Shown: piece by piece, positions 8,475 through 17,100 of the stretch | Layout: every line of letters begins with the position of its first letter | Position numbering within the stretch: position 1 is the stretch's first letter | Assembly: GCA_910577585.1 (NCBI GenBank) | Contig: CAJTNN010000025.1 | Coordinates: forward strand, 1 to 37,976 | Source: an uncultured Muribaculaceae bacterium | Lineage (GTDB): Bacteria > Bacteroidota > Bacteroidia > Bacteroidales > Muribaculaceae | Reading direction: 5' to 3' | DNA: 37,976 bases | Notes under the pieces: model-generated | The model's input: only the letters and a program-made list of their open reading frames with translations | What the model was told of the DNA's origin: nothing | The model's database searches: none | Program-made: the position numbers and the translations under genes

Positions 8475-9272
8475 ATGAAATGTCTTGAACGATTCATAAA
8501 TAATCTTTTATTTACAATGAAGGATAGGCTGATTCGATTTTCGGCCACATGGCTCACTTTGACATTCGTGGTGAGTATCCTTGTTATTTACAATTTGGGA
8601 CTCAAGTATGACATGTGGCCTTATCTCCCTTATCCGCCATCCGAGATTAGTTCCATTATTGTAAGCCTCCTTTACTCATACATAGTTTCTTACATATTCT
8701 TTATCCTTACAATAGTTCTACCGAGGGTTATAAAATTACTGAATTGGTATGGTTACGTAATGATTCGATTCAATCAGTTTTATGATGTTTGGGCAGTGAT
8801 ATACATAATCCATCACTTCTACTTCAAAGTGGGAAATTCAAAAGTGGTGGAAGATAAATATGTGCAATCAAAAGCTGCGACGACTGACCTTCAATCTTTA
8901 TATAACGCAAATAGGTATGAAGTTGGGTTAAATTTACAGAACTGTTTGTATCAATTAGAAACCTTTTCTCATTTGGTAAGCAATCAAAGTGATGGGATAC
9001 CGTCACGTCTTGAAGTTTTATTCCATGAAGTTACCTTTAATCCGATAAGAGCAAATGTACAAATGGTAATTGATGTATTGACGGATGGGGATATTCAAAT
9101 TAAAGACGCACATTATTATGCTTTAAAGAGTATCAAGGCGTTTGATGAGCAATTTACCAACCTAAAAAATCTATCACGTCTATTAAGACACAACATAATA
9201 GTTGAAAGCCAGATATCACGGAATCGGATATTTCAAGAAACTGCTCATCATGTTGACTGGATAACTAAATAA
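8475..9272 (+). CDS. Unrecognised two-helix membrane protein at the end of the RM operon
   Basis: About 265 aa from ATG 8475 (a TTG at 8469 and an ATG at 8517 are alternatives). Two hydrophobic segments lie near residues 25-45 and 58-85, followed by a soluble tail of about 170 residues rich in Asn, Gln and aromatic residues. No domain is recognised. It starts 12 nt after the hsdR stop and before any terminator, so it is probably co-transcribed. It is AT-rich compared with hsdR. Membrane proteins at the ends of defence operons are often effectors, but that role is only inferred from position. The reading frame continues after its TAA stop into the next ORF. Confidence 0.6.
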   Translation: MKCLERFINNLLFTMKDRLIRFSATWLTLTFVVSILVIYNLGLKYDMWPYLPYPPSEISSIIVSLLYSYIVSYIFFILTIVLPRVIKLLNWYGYVMIRFNQFYDVWAVIYIIHHFYFKVGNSKVVEDKYVQSKAATTDLQSLYNANRYEVGLNLQNCLYQLETFSHLVSNQSDGIPSRLEVLFHEVTFNPIRANVQMVIDVLTDGDIQIKDAHYYALKSIKAFDEQFTNLKNLSRLLRHNIIVESQISRNRIFQETAHHVDWITK

Positions 9273-9275
9273 AAA

Positions 9276-9530
9276 TTGAAACAGAAGAAAAAGACTATAT
9301 ATTACTTTGGGGATTCCGACCATGAAGATTGGTTACGGGAGTTTGCATCTCTTGAAAAAGACAAGGCGCTCAAGGGTGTGACCCCATTCGGCATCACTGA
9401 CTCACAGAAAATGGTTAATTTGGCTGATTTCAATCTTGAAGAACGAATGTGTGCTATTACACAATTAGATGCTACTATGTGTAATCCTCAAAACGAAATG
9501 TTCAAAATCTCATTATGTTTACATGTGTAA
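9276..9530 (+). CDS. Small hypothetical ORF in frame with the preceding gene
   Basis: 84 aa if a TTG at 9276 is used. The N-terminus is lysine-rich, followed by an acidic/aromatic stretch including YYFGDSDHEDWLREF. No family is recognised. It is in the same frame as the membrane protein gene and separated from its TAA by a single AAA codon. It may therefore be a detached C-terminal part of that protein or the remains of a longer gene. The lack of an ATG and the short length keep confidence low. Confidence 0.35.
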   Translation: MKQKKKTIYYFGDSDHEDWLREFASLEKDKALKGVTPFGITDSQKMVNLADFNLEERMCAITQLDATMCNPQNEMFKISLCLHV

Positions 9531-9672
9531 AAAAGTGAGAATGGAAATACATACTAACATAATATATAACAGTTACATACGCTTGAAAATCCGTGTAAAG
9601 CGTTCCAAAGTAAGTTAGGCTAATCGAAAAGTGATATTGATTTTCAGTAAGTTACAAAACCGAAAAGTGTTA

Positions 9673-9700
9673 AAAAAAACGAAGCGTTACACGTTTTTTT
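9673..9700. terminator. Hairpin terminator after the RM operon
   Basis: AAAAAAACG at 9673-9681 pairs perfectly with CGTTTTTTT at 9692-9700 around a 10-nt loop, leaving a U-tract on either strand. It lies about 140 nt after the last ORF of the RM operon and faces the minus-strand units to its right, so it could work in both directions. Confidence 0.65.
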
Positions 9701-9736
9701 AATTCTAACGTCATTCTAACACTTACAGACTTGTTA

Positions 9737-9753
9737 CAAAATGCGACATTTTG
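9737..9753. repeat. Short palindrome CAAAATG-CGA-CATTTTG
   Basis: Seven-base inverted arms are separated by 3 nt in an AT-rich intergenic stretch between the RM terminator and the minus-strand hairpin units. It could be an operator or part of a termination region; nothing else identifies it. Confidence 0.4.
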
Positions 9754-9769
9754 ACCAATTTATAAAATA

Positions 9770-9857
9770 CAAGAGGCCACCGCTAATGCTGTGACCTCAG
9801 GGTTCTGCGTCGTCGCAGGACGCTTTCAATGGTTTTATCTCCCATGATGCAAAGATA
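9770..9857 (-). ncRNA. Short minus-strand promoter-hairpin unit
   Basis: On the minus strand, TATCTTTGC (9857-9849) is a perfect -7 element, putting the start near 9843. The predicted transcript then forms two hairpins: CTGCG/CGCAG (9805-9818, 4-nt loop) and an 8-bp stem with one G-U pair between 9791-9798 and 9773-9780, followed by an AU-rich run. A 20-codon frame starts at ATG 9845, but that ATG lies at or before the predicted RNA start, so a small RNA or a conserved leader is more likely than a peptide. Confidence 0.4.
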
Positions 9858-9874
9858 CAACTTTAATCCGAAAT

Positions 9875-10056
9875 AAAAAAACGGCAGACCATCCGAAGGC
9901 TGCACGTCCTTAAACGCCGCCATGTGAATCGCCGTGCCGTTTGCCACTAAGCTTGAAGTTATCGTGCCCCCTTGTGGGCTTTACAAAACTATAATGCACC
10001 GGGTAACATCATAGAGTTTTGAAAAAGGCAACAGTGGTGTTCTCTTGCCTAATTAA
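9875..10056 (-). ncRNA. Candidate structured small RNA of about 180 nt
   Basis: A minus-strand transcript is predicted from the promoter at 10063-10094 to a U-tract at 9881-9875. The 3' end is a terminator-like fold: AACGGCA (9941-9935) pairs with TGCCGTT (9886-9880) around an inner GCAG/CTGC stem. Near the 5' end GGCAA pairs with TTGCC (within about 10027-10050). A partial inverted repeat lies in the middle (AAAACT.. with ..AGTTTT). No long ORF fits. The size and own promoter and terminator are like those of a free-standing regulatory RNA, but it is not matched to any Rfam family from memory. Confidence 0.5.
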
Positions 10057-10062
10057 TTCACC

Positions 10063-10094
10063 GCAAAGTTAATCAATTATCCTTTACCATGCAA
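10063..10094 (-). promoter_or_regulatory. Promoter for the candidate small RNA
   Basis: On the minus strand, TTG (10094-10092), a 20-nt spacer and TAACTTTGC (10071-10063) match the Bacteroidetes promoter closely. It overlaps the 3' end of the broken small gene at 10073-10270, so transcription starts right where that gene ends. Confidence 0.6.
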
Positions 10095-10270
10095 CTGCTT
10101 TTTTTGAGGTAATTGTAATATGTCCGCTCGGCAATGGCAAAACATGGGTAAATATAACGCCGCCAAATGTCGCGGTTGCTCATGCCTCGTTTGGCGTAGT
10201 AGTCATATATTGCGTTAACCTCATCAACGCGCTGGGAATATGAATCGGCCTATATCTTGTGTTTAGCCAT
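10073..10270 (-). pseudogene. Broken small phage/mobile-element-type gene
   Basis: From ATG 10270 the frame reads MAKHKI, then an in-frame TAG, then about 58 uninterrupted codons to TGA at 10073, including QRVDEVNAIYDYYAKRGMSN and RDIWRRYIYPCFAIAERTYY. The downstream part resembles small helix-turn-helix-like proteins often seen in Bacteroidales prophages and mobile elements (recognition from memory). The early stop shows decay, unless translation starts after it. It is too short and interrupted to appear as an intact ORF. Confidence 0.5.
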
Positions 10271-10281
10271 AGGCGCGTTAT

Positions 10282-10606
10282 TCAGGCGTTTTTGCGGACT
10301 ATTGCGCCAATACCTTTGCCACGGATAGGCAGCACGATAAAACGCTTGTCAAAGCCTACAATCGTGGCGCGTTCCTTTGGATTGTCATAAGTGGCGTACA
10401 TATAAATCTCGCCATCGGCTTTGAAAACCTCATCGGCGTAAAACGCCACACTTGCAAACGCTGGGGGTGCCTCACCGCCGTACTGCACTTTTGTAAGTTT
10501 GCCGCCCTCGGTGCTGTATGCCGGATTGTGGAGCATGAGAAGCAGCCGAACCCGGCGAATTTAAGCGGCTCGCCGTCCCTTATGTTGGTGAGGTCTTTAA
10601 TTATAT
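10282..10606 (-). pseudogene. Frameshifted remnant of an unrecognised mobile-element-type gene
   Basis: An 84-aa open frame (10536-10282) begins MLHNPAYSTEGGKL and ends at a stop 11 nt upstream of the next small gene. Directly upstream, a different frame reads coherent protein (IKDLTNIRDGEPLKFAGFG) and runs into it near 10540. The two halves join if one frameshift is assumed. The family is not recognised. The pair of damaged neighbours suggests a decaying prophage or mobile-element cargo region. Confidence 0.4.
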
Positions 10607-10635
10607 GGATTAAAGGACTTAAGTATGAAAATACG

Positions 10636-11301
10636 TCACCATTCGGGAATATCTATTTTAGAATCTTCTGAGTGTTTATTTAAATATGAGACATATCCAT
10701 TCGCCAAATTAAGCAATTTTGAAATAGTATTTATAAAAGCCATGGAATATGCTCCTTTATGTTTTGACTTTTCATTGAAAGGATAGGTCTCGGAAATCGA
10801 GATAACCCCGCTTTCCAGTTGTCCTATATTTGCGTAAGCCATTCTGTAATTCTTTGTGAATAAGGACAGGCGAACCCTATTATCTTTGTAGAGTACTCTG
10901 ATTTCTAATGGCGCAAGTATTCTTGTCGCTCCAATAAATTTCTGATCAAAAGCAACTTGTCCTAAATCACCTTTACAAACAAGCTGGTCTTGATTTGACA
11001 CCTCAATAAGATTTGTCGGAGTTGTAAACACCGTGGCTAGCCAACCTTCGGTTAACGCAACCAATTCCATTCTTGGAATTGAATCCGAGCATGTCAATAT
11101 ATAGGTAATCTCAATTTCATTATCTTTATTTAGTGGAAATATCTGCTTTAGGCTCATCGCCCACTTGTTATTGTTTTTTTCTGAAAGACTATTAAAAATC
11201 TTTATTGACTTTCCAAGAGAATCACATTGCCAGGTTTGAGCGTGTATGGAGCTGCACAAACAAAGCATTATAAGAGACACTATGGTGCGTAACATTTTCA
11301 T
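10636..11301 (-). CDS. Secreted DUF4468-like protein
   Basis: 221 aa with a signal peptide of about 21 residues (basic start, hydrophobic core, cleavage after HAQ). It is therefore exported to the periplasm or the surface. The mature part has a block around residues 75-150 (GWLATVFTTPTNLIEV, CKGDLGQVAFDQKFIG, APLEIRVLYKDNRVRLSL) that resembles the TBP-like DUF4468 of Bacteroidetes secreted proteins; this is from memory. There is no lipobox. ATG 11301 lies 22 nt after a perfect -7 element, which supports this start. It is AT-rich and appears to be a single-gene unit. The function is unknown. Confidence 0.6.
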   Translation of the reverse strand: MKMLRTIVSLIMLCLCSSIHAQTWQCDSLGKSIKIFNSLSEKNNNKWAMSLKQIFPLNKDNEIEITYILTCSDSIPRMELVALTEGWLATVFTTPTNLIEVSNQDQLVCKGDLGQVAFDQKFIGATRILAPLEIRVLYKDNRVRLSLFTKNYRMAYANIGQLESGVISISETYPFNEKSKHKGAYSMAFINTISKLLNLANGYVSYLNKHSEDSKIDIPEW

Positions 11302-11623
11302 TATTCAATCATATTAGTTTCTGCAAAGATAACAAAAACTTTAGACTCCGGCAACCCTCTATCACACTTTAATTCTTCTAATTTTCCAGCAGCATTATCA
11401 CTATTCAAATTTCAAAGTTACCCAAGTTCTAATCCTGGTTTATATGTGAGGATTTAGAGCGTTGGCCTGATAAATCCTTTGGTGTAAACTAAGGTATATC
11501 ACCTAAGAAAAACTCGGGATGAGAACTGGAAGGTGTTGCATTAAAAATTATCGCAACTACTCCAAGTTTGTATTTGCAACGTTTATCCAATGGATTTGAG
11601 AGTTTTGAGTTGTTTTGGATTGC
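11302..11623. other. Gap between the DUF4468-like gene and rhuM
   Basis: No gene is seen. Besides the promoter at 11323-11355 there is only a weak GTTGC/GCAAC inverted pair (11535-11557) about 70 nt past the rhuM stop, which may help terminate rhuM. Confidence 0.4.
11323..11355 (-). promoter_or_regulatory. Promoter of the DUF4468-like gene
   Basis: On the minus strand, TATCTTTGC at 11331-11323 is preceded about 20 nt upstream by TTGC. The predicted RNA start is about 15 nt before the ATG at 11301. Confidence 0.6.
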
Positions 11624-12622
11624 TTATTTATCTAACATGGCTCTGATTTCTTTGTCGAAATCGGAGTCAATTTGTTGTGTCGGATTGAAAAGGTCGTATT
11701 CTGCTTCTGCTTTTGCCTTGGCTTGTGCGGCTGAGATGCAGCCTCTGTTTGGTAGTATCTTGTAGTCGTTGAAGGTCAGGAATTTATCAACACTTGCGGC
11801 AAATTGCTCCATATTGAATACATTACCTCGCTCAATTTGACCCTCGATGTAATCGAAGTAAGATGTTACGGTGCGTTCAAGCGAGCGTATCTCTTTTTCC
11901 GAGAGATAATTTTTAGCAATGCTGACATCTGATTTAAGGATGCGGCCATCGGGTGCAGATTTCCAAGTGGTCAAACCCATGTGTGGCTTTGTATGGTCGG
12001 CTCCTGCATGGATGATTTCAGCTGCTGTATGTCCGGTAATCGCATAATGAAACCGATTTTGTACCATTGCATAAAACTCTTTTGTTGTTGGTGCAAGACG
12101 GTCGTAATCAATGCTACATTCGGCATAAATGTCGGTTATCTGTTGCCAAATTCGCCGTTCGCTGGCTCGGATTGAGCGGACCCTCTCAAGAAGTTCCCGG
12201 AAATAGTCTTGACCAAACACGGCGTCCCCCTGCTTTAATCGATCATCATCGAGAACAAAACCTTTGCGGATATACTCATTCAAGACGCGGGTAGCCCACT
12301 GACGGAAAAGAGTTGCACGCTGACTATTCACACGATATCCAACGCTAATAATGGCATCAAGAGAATAAAAAGTTTGTTCTCGTTTTACCTGACGGTTGCC
12401 TTCCTGCTGAACTATTAAGTTTTTCTTAATAGTTGCCTCGGGGGTTAGTTCATTGGTTTCGTAGATGTTTTTGAGGTGCTGATTTATTGCGGGAACAGAC
12501 ACATCAAATAATTGAGACATGGCCTTTTGAGTCAGCCATAAAGTCTCATTTTCGACATAGGCCTGAACAGTACCGGTGTTATTAGGCAAATTATATAATA
12601 TAAATTGAATTTCCTTTGCCAT
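11624..12622 (-). CDS. rhuM: RhuM-family protein
   Basis: 332 aa, matching the RhuM (virulence_RhuM) family over its whole length. It has the N-terminal winged-helix-like region with LWLTQKAMSQLFDVSVPAIN, the central YSLDAIISVGYRVNSQRAT block, FRQWATRVLNEYIRKGF, and the C-terminal HTAAEIIHAGADHTKPHMGL region. The family is widespread on genomic islands and next to type I RM genes, and its biochemical role is not established. Here it stands alone on the minus strand, divergent from sbcD, about 3 kb from the RM operon. It appears intact. The start ATG 12622 precedes the canonical N-terminus. Confidence 0.9.
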   Translation of the reverse strand: MAKEIQFILYNLPNNTGTVQAYVENETLWLTQKAMSQLFDVSVPAINQHLKNIYETNELTPEATIKKNLIVQQEGNRQVKREQTFYSLDAIISVGYRVNSQRATLFRQWATRVLNEYIRKGFVLDDDRLKQGDAVFGQDYFRELLERVRSIRASERRIWQQITDIYAECSIDYDRLAPTTKEFYAMVQNRFHYAITGHTAAEIIHAGADHTKPHMGLTTWKSAPDGRILKSDVSIAKNYLSEKEIRSLERTVTSYFDYIEGQIERGNVFNMEQFAASVDKFLTFNDYKILPNRGCISAAQAKAKAEAEYDLFNPTQQIDSDFDKEIRAMLDK

Positions 12623-12755
12623 TGATATCAGGAGTTGAATTTGAGGGTATCGAATTGTTTGAGGATTTCTGATTGGAATTGATTACTCAAAGAGTATCCA
12701 GTATGGGTCCATAAGTGTTGAATTTTGATTTCTTACTCGTGGATTTTCGGATACT

Positions 12756-12764
12756 GCAAATTTA
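12756..12764 (-). promoter_or_regulatory. -7 element upstream of rhuM
   Basis: TAAATTTGC reads on the minus strand, 134 nt before the rhuM ATG. No clear -33 element is visible. Confidence 0.4.
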
Positions 12765-12811
12765 ATGATAAAATTTGAGACGTCTGGCATCGTCACTATT
12801 ATAAATTTTTG

Positions 12812-12819
12812 TAACTTTG
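12812..12819 (+). promoter_or_regulatory. -7 element upstream of sbcD
   Basis: TAACTTTG on the plus strand lies 85 nt before the sbcD ATG, divergent from the rhuM element. The -33 region is weak. Confidence 0.4.
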
Positions 12820-12904
12820 TCGGAGGGGGAGAGACTGGCGGCTTGGTCGGTCAGGCATTGGCGGGGGAGAGAATAATCAGTCAGCGAGCTGAGTGGAAAA
12901 GCTT

Positions 12905-14143
12905 ATGAAAATCATTCATGTATCGGATCTGCATATCGGGCAGATACTCTATCAGAACTATGATCGCGTCGACGAACACCGCCACTTCATGCGTCAACTC
13001 AGCGAGTGGTGTGACTGTGAGCAGCCCGACGCGCTGGTGGTGAGCGGCGATATCTTCGATATCCAGCAGCCATCGGCAGCCGTGTGGCGCTTCTTCACCG
13101 AAGAATTTGTGGCCCTGCACCGTCGTGTGCCCTCGATGCGGATAATCATCACCGCCGGTAATCACGACTCAGCCTCACGCCTTGCCGCCCAGCGCGATGT
13201 GTGGCAACTCGCATCGGTCGACATCGTGGCCCACGCCCCGGCCATGAACTATAAAGATTTGCCCATCGGCTGGGAAGATGACTACATAATCCAACTCCCG
13301 ACGGGCTACATACTCCCACTGCCGTTTATGGCCGGCGAACGCAGCGACGTCGTAAGGCATCTGCTTGATGTCGTGGCAGAGCGTAACACCTCGGCCCGGC
13401 CTGTGGTGCTCATGGCCCATATGGCAGTCAGCGGCTGCGACATCACCGGCCATGACTTCGACATCGGCAACCTCCGCACCCAGAACCTCGACAACCTCGG
13501 CAGCGGTTACGACTATCTCGCCCTCGGCCATATCCACCGTCCACAGACCCTGCGGCACGAAGCTGACCGCGAGGCGGATGCCGCCACCTATCCCGCACCC
13601 GTGGCCCGCTACTGCGGCAGCGCACTCCATGTCAGCGCCGACGAGGCATATCCCCACACAGTCAGTGTGGTCGAGATTGACCACCACCATGGCACCGTAG
13701 AGCTCCGCCAGTTGCGTATCGACCAACTGCGCCACTTCCACACCCTTCCACTCCCCGGCTCTCCCGCCATAGAGGATGCCCCCGGAGCTCTCGCCGCACT
13801 GCGCGACTTCTGCGCCAATCACGACGGCGCCTACGTCAGACTCCGCATTGACCGCAGCGTCAACCTTCCACCCGAATTCAATCAGCTCGTCTACGACCTC
13901 ATCGCCGACTGCGGCCGCGACATCCGCTACAACCCCAAAATCGTCTGGACCGGCCAGGACCCCGATGCCGACCTCACCATGCAGCAACCTGAATTTGAAG
14001 TCGCCGAACTGCAGCAGATGCGCGACCCGCTGCAATTCGTAGAGCGCACACTCCACCAATATCCCGAACTTGACCTCCAGGAACTCCGCGACGCCTTTCA
14101 AGAGATAGAAGAGGAGGTGCGGCGCCTCGACACCGGCAAATAA
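12905..14143 (+). CDS. sbcD: Exonuclease subunit SbcD (Mre11-type nuclease)
   Basis: 412 aa. This is the metal-dependent nuclease of the SbcCD complex, which opens DNA hairpins and trims blocked ends at stalled forks. Metallophosphoesterase motifs are in order: DLHIG near the N-terminus, GDIFD (about 48), GNHDS (about 86), MAHMAV and LGHIHRPQ. A C-terminal capping region follows. A GTG at 12893 would add four residues; ATG 12905 gives the classical MKIIHVSDLHIG start. sbcC follows after 36 nt in the same operon. Confidence 0.93.
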   Translation: MKIIHVSDLHIGQILYQNYDRVDEHRHFMRQLSEWCDCEQPDALVVSGDIFDIQQPSAAVWRFFTEEFVALHRRVPSMRIIITAGNHDSASRLAAQRDVWQLASVDIVAHAPAMNYKDLPIGWEDDYIIQLPTGYILPLPFMAGERSDVVRHLLDVVAERNTSARPVVLMAHMAVSGCDITGHDFDIGNLRTQNLDNLGSGYDYLALGHIHRPQTLRHEADREADAATYPAPVARYCGSALHVSADEAYPHTVSVVEIDHHHGTVELRQLRIDQLRHFHTLPLPGSPAIEDAPGALAALRDFCANHDGAYVRLRIDRSVNLPPEFNQLVYDLIADCGRDIRYNPKIVWTGQDPDADLTMQQPEFEVAELQQMRDPLQFVERTLHQYPELDLQELRDAFQEIEEEVRRLDTGK

Positions 14144-14179
14144 AGCATAGAGCCACCCGCAAGCAAGACATAGCCCCAT

Positions 14180-17100
14180 ATGAAAATCAATCAACTCCAT
14201 ATACGCAACATCGCCTCGATAGAGCGTGGCGACATCGACTTCAGCCGCGACTTGCGCGAACCCGGAGCCGACGCCTGCGCATCGCTCTTTCTGATAGCCG
14301 GCGACACCGGAGCCGGCAAAAGCGTGATACTCGACTGCATCACCATGGCACTCTATGCCACCACGCCACGCATCAGCGGCGTCACCAACCCCACGCGCAA
14401 TAAATTTATCGACGCCAACGGCGAGATGATGCAGATAGCCTGCATAGAGCAATACACACGCCTCGGCATATCAGAGAAAGATGAATGTTATGCCGAACTC
14501 ATATTTGAAGACAACTCCGGACGCACATGCCGCGCGCGCCTGAGTCTCGGCATGAAGCGCGGGCGCGACAAGCGCCTATGCCATCGCCCCGCAGCCTGGG
14601 AACTTCAGATAGCCGACAATGCCCCCCTGACCAAGGTGGCCGAGATACGCGAAGCCATCAACGCCGCCTGCGGACTCACCTACGAGCAATTCGCCCGCAT
14701 GTCGATGCTCGCACAGGGGCAGTTTGCCGCATTCCTCACCGGCCAGAAAGGTGAACGCGAAAAGATACTCGAGCAACTCACCGACACCCAGCACTTCAGC
14801 CGCTACGGCGAAGCCATCAAAAACATCTGGCAACGCGTAAAAGGGGAGTGCGAACTGCTGCGCACCCGCTACGATGCCGAGCGCCAACACATACTTGAGC
14901 CCGAAGAGCGCCGGCAGATAGAGGAGAGATCGGCTGCATTGATCCAGCTCCTCACCACACAGGAGAGCGACCTCGCCCGGGCCCGCGAGCGCCACACAGC
15001 CATGCGCAGACTCATCGAAGCCCGCGCAGAGCAAGAGACTTGCCAGACGCAACTCGACAATCTTGCGCAGGAAGCAGCCTCACCACGTCATCTCGAGATG
15101 CAACGGTTTGTGGCCGACTCCGATGCCACCGCAGAGATACGCACCCACCTCAATGCACTCGACACGCAGCAGCAGCGCCTCCAGCGGCTCCAGACCGAAG
15201 AGGATGCGTGCCGCACGCGCTTCGAGACTCTTGACGCCGACTTCGCCCGGCGCAATGTGGAGATAGTCAGCGGACTTGACGAAATCGACCGCCTGCAAAG
15301 CGCGTTGCAAGAGATGTCGCAGCAAGCCGATATATGTGAGCACGCAGCCCAGATAGACCTCAACTTAGAACAGCTGCAAAATGAAGAGAAAGAGATTGAT
15401 AAACTCCGACGACAGCTCCGGACGCATCAATCCGACATCGACACCCTGAAGCTGAAGACCGAGCAAGCCGCCGCAGAAGAGGCCGAGCATCACAATCGCC
15501 TTGACCAGCTCACCAGTGAGATAGATGCCCAATCACGTAAGCTCGAAGAGATTGACACCCGGAAGCTCAATGCCGACATAGAGCGCAGCCTCACCCGCTC
15601 AGAGCGACTGCGAGGCATAGCCGACGACCTGCAGAATTATGAAGAGCACCTCAGCCTCATCGCCACACTGCGCACCGAGCACGATGCGCTCGCCAAAGAC
15701 TTGCCAGCCAGAAAGAATTCGCTGAAGAGTGCCGAAGATGACTACGCACGTGCCGACCGCCAGAGTCGCGAAGCCCTCGAACTGCTGCATGCCATGCAGA
15801 CCAGTGTCGAAGAATTCATGGTCGAGCTCCGCGCCCAGTTGCGGCACACCCATGCCGAGCAGTGTCCGCTATGCGGCCAGAGCCTCGCGGGCATGAACCA
15901 CGACGCCGACTTCGACCGCATGCTCACCCCCCTGCAGCAGAAACGCAACGACGCCGAAGAGACCCGCCGCCTCGCCGACAAGCGCCGCAGCGAAATCGCA
16001 GAGGAGTATGCGCGGCAGCAATCGCAGGTTGACTCACTCGCCGGACGCCTTAATAAAGAGACCGATGCCGCAGCGGCCACCCTCGCCAAGATTACGGAGG
16101 CACTCGACCATGTGCAGATTGCAGGCTTTGACGCCGCCGCCATAGCCGCAGCAAGAGAGCCACTGAGGCAGGCGCTCGCCAAAGAGCAGGAACTCGCTGC
16201 CGTCACATTGAGCCGGCTGCACAAACGGCAGGAAGAGATGCACCGCCTGCAGAAGCAGCTTGACGAACTGCGCACGCGCCGCGACAAATGCGTGCGTCAG
16301 CACACCAAGAGTCTCAAGCAGCTTGCCGCCGCCCGCCAGGCCGAGGCCCTCAACGCCCAATCCATAGCCGACACCACCGCACATATAACTAACCGCAAAG
16401 CGCGCTGTCAAGAGATAGAGGCCGACCTCCAGCCCCGCTTAGCCTCCACAATCCCCAACTGGCGCGACGACATAGCCGCCACCCGTAGCCAAATAGCCGC
16501 CGATGCCCGCGAATATACCCGACGCAAAAGCAACCTTGACGAACGGAGCACACAAGTGGCAGAGCTCACGCGACTTGCCGAGCAGATCAGCGTGGTGCGC
16601 GACCATGTGCTTCGGCTCTATCCGGCATGGAGCCGCCCATTTGAACCCGGCGATTCCGGTCAGGCGGGTCAGACGGGTCAGACCGTTGAGCCTGACATCC
16701 ACAAATCATGGATGTCGCTAAACTCTGACACAGAGAATTGCGCCGCAAAACTCGCCGACTGCCGCAGCGCCATCGCTGCCGCCCGGAAAGAGATTGACAG
16801 CTACACCGCCACTACCGGCATAGAGCTCGCCACACTGCGCGAACTCGACCGCCGCAAAGGTGAGCTCCCCGCAATCCGCGACCTCCTCACCACCCACCGC
16901 AGCAGCGTCATGGCCCTCACCGAAAGGATGGCCAGTATCAAATCAGAGATTGCAAACATCGACGCCACACTGCGCGACGCATCCACCGGCCAGCTAACCA
17001 CCCCCGAAATGCTCGACGTCCGGCTTCAGGAACTGCAGACCCTGCGCGACACCACGATGCAGGAGCAGGCCACATGTGGCGAACGCCTCAAGACCGATGC

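Noticed and set aside
9783..9923. 46-codon minus-strand ORF across both RNA units
   Set aside because: It reads through the terminator stem, U-tract and second promoter, so it is more likely a chance frame over structured RNA; codon conservation would change this.
13175..14452. 425-codon minus-strand ORF opposite sbcD and sbcC
   Set aside because: It is an antisense shadow with low-complexity Gly/Val/Ala protein; the plus-strand genes have all family motifs.
16668..16686. GGTCAG triplet repeat in sbcC as a regulatory repeat
   Set aside because: It is in frame inside the coiled-coil region and reads as a short Gly/Gln/Thr insert.
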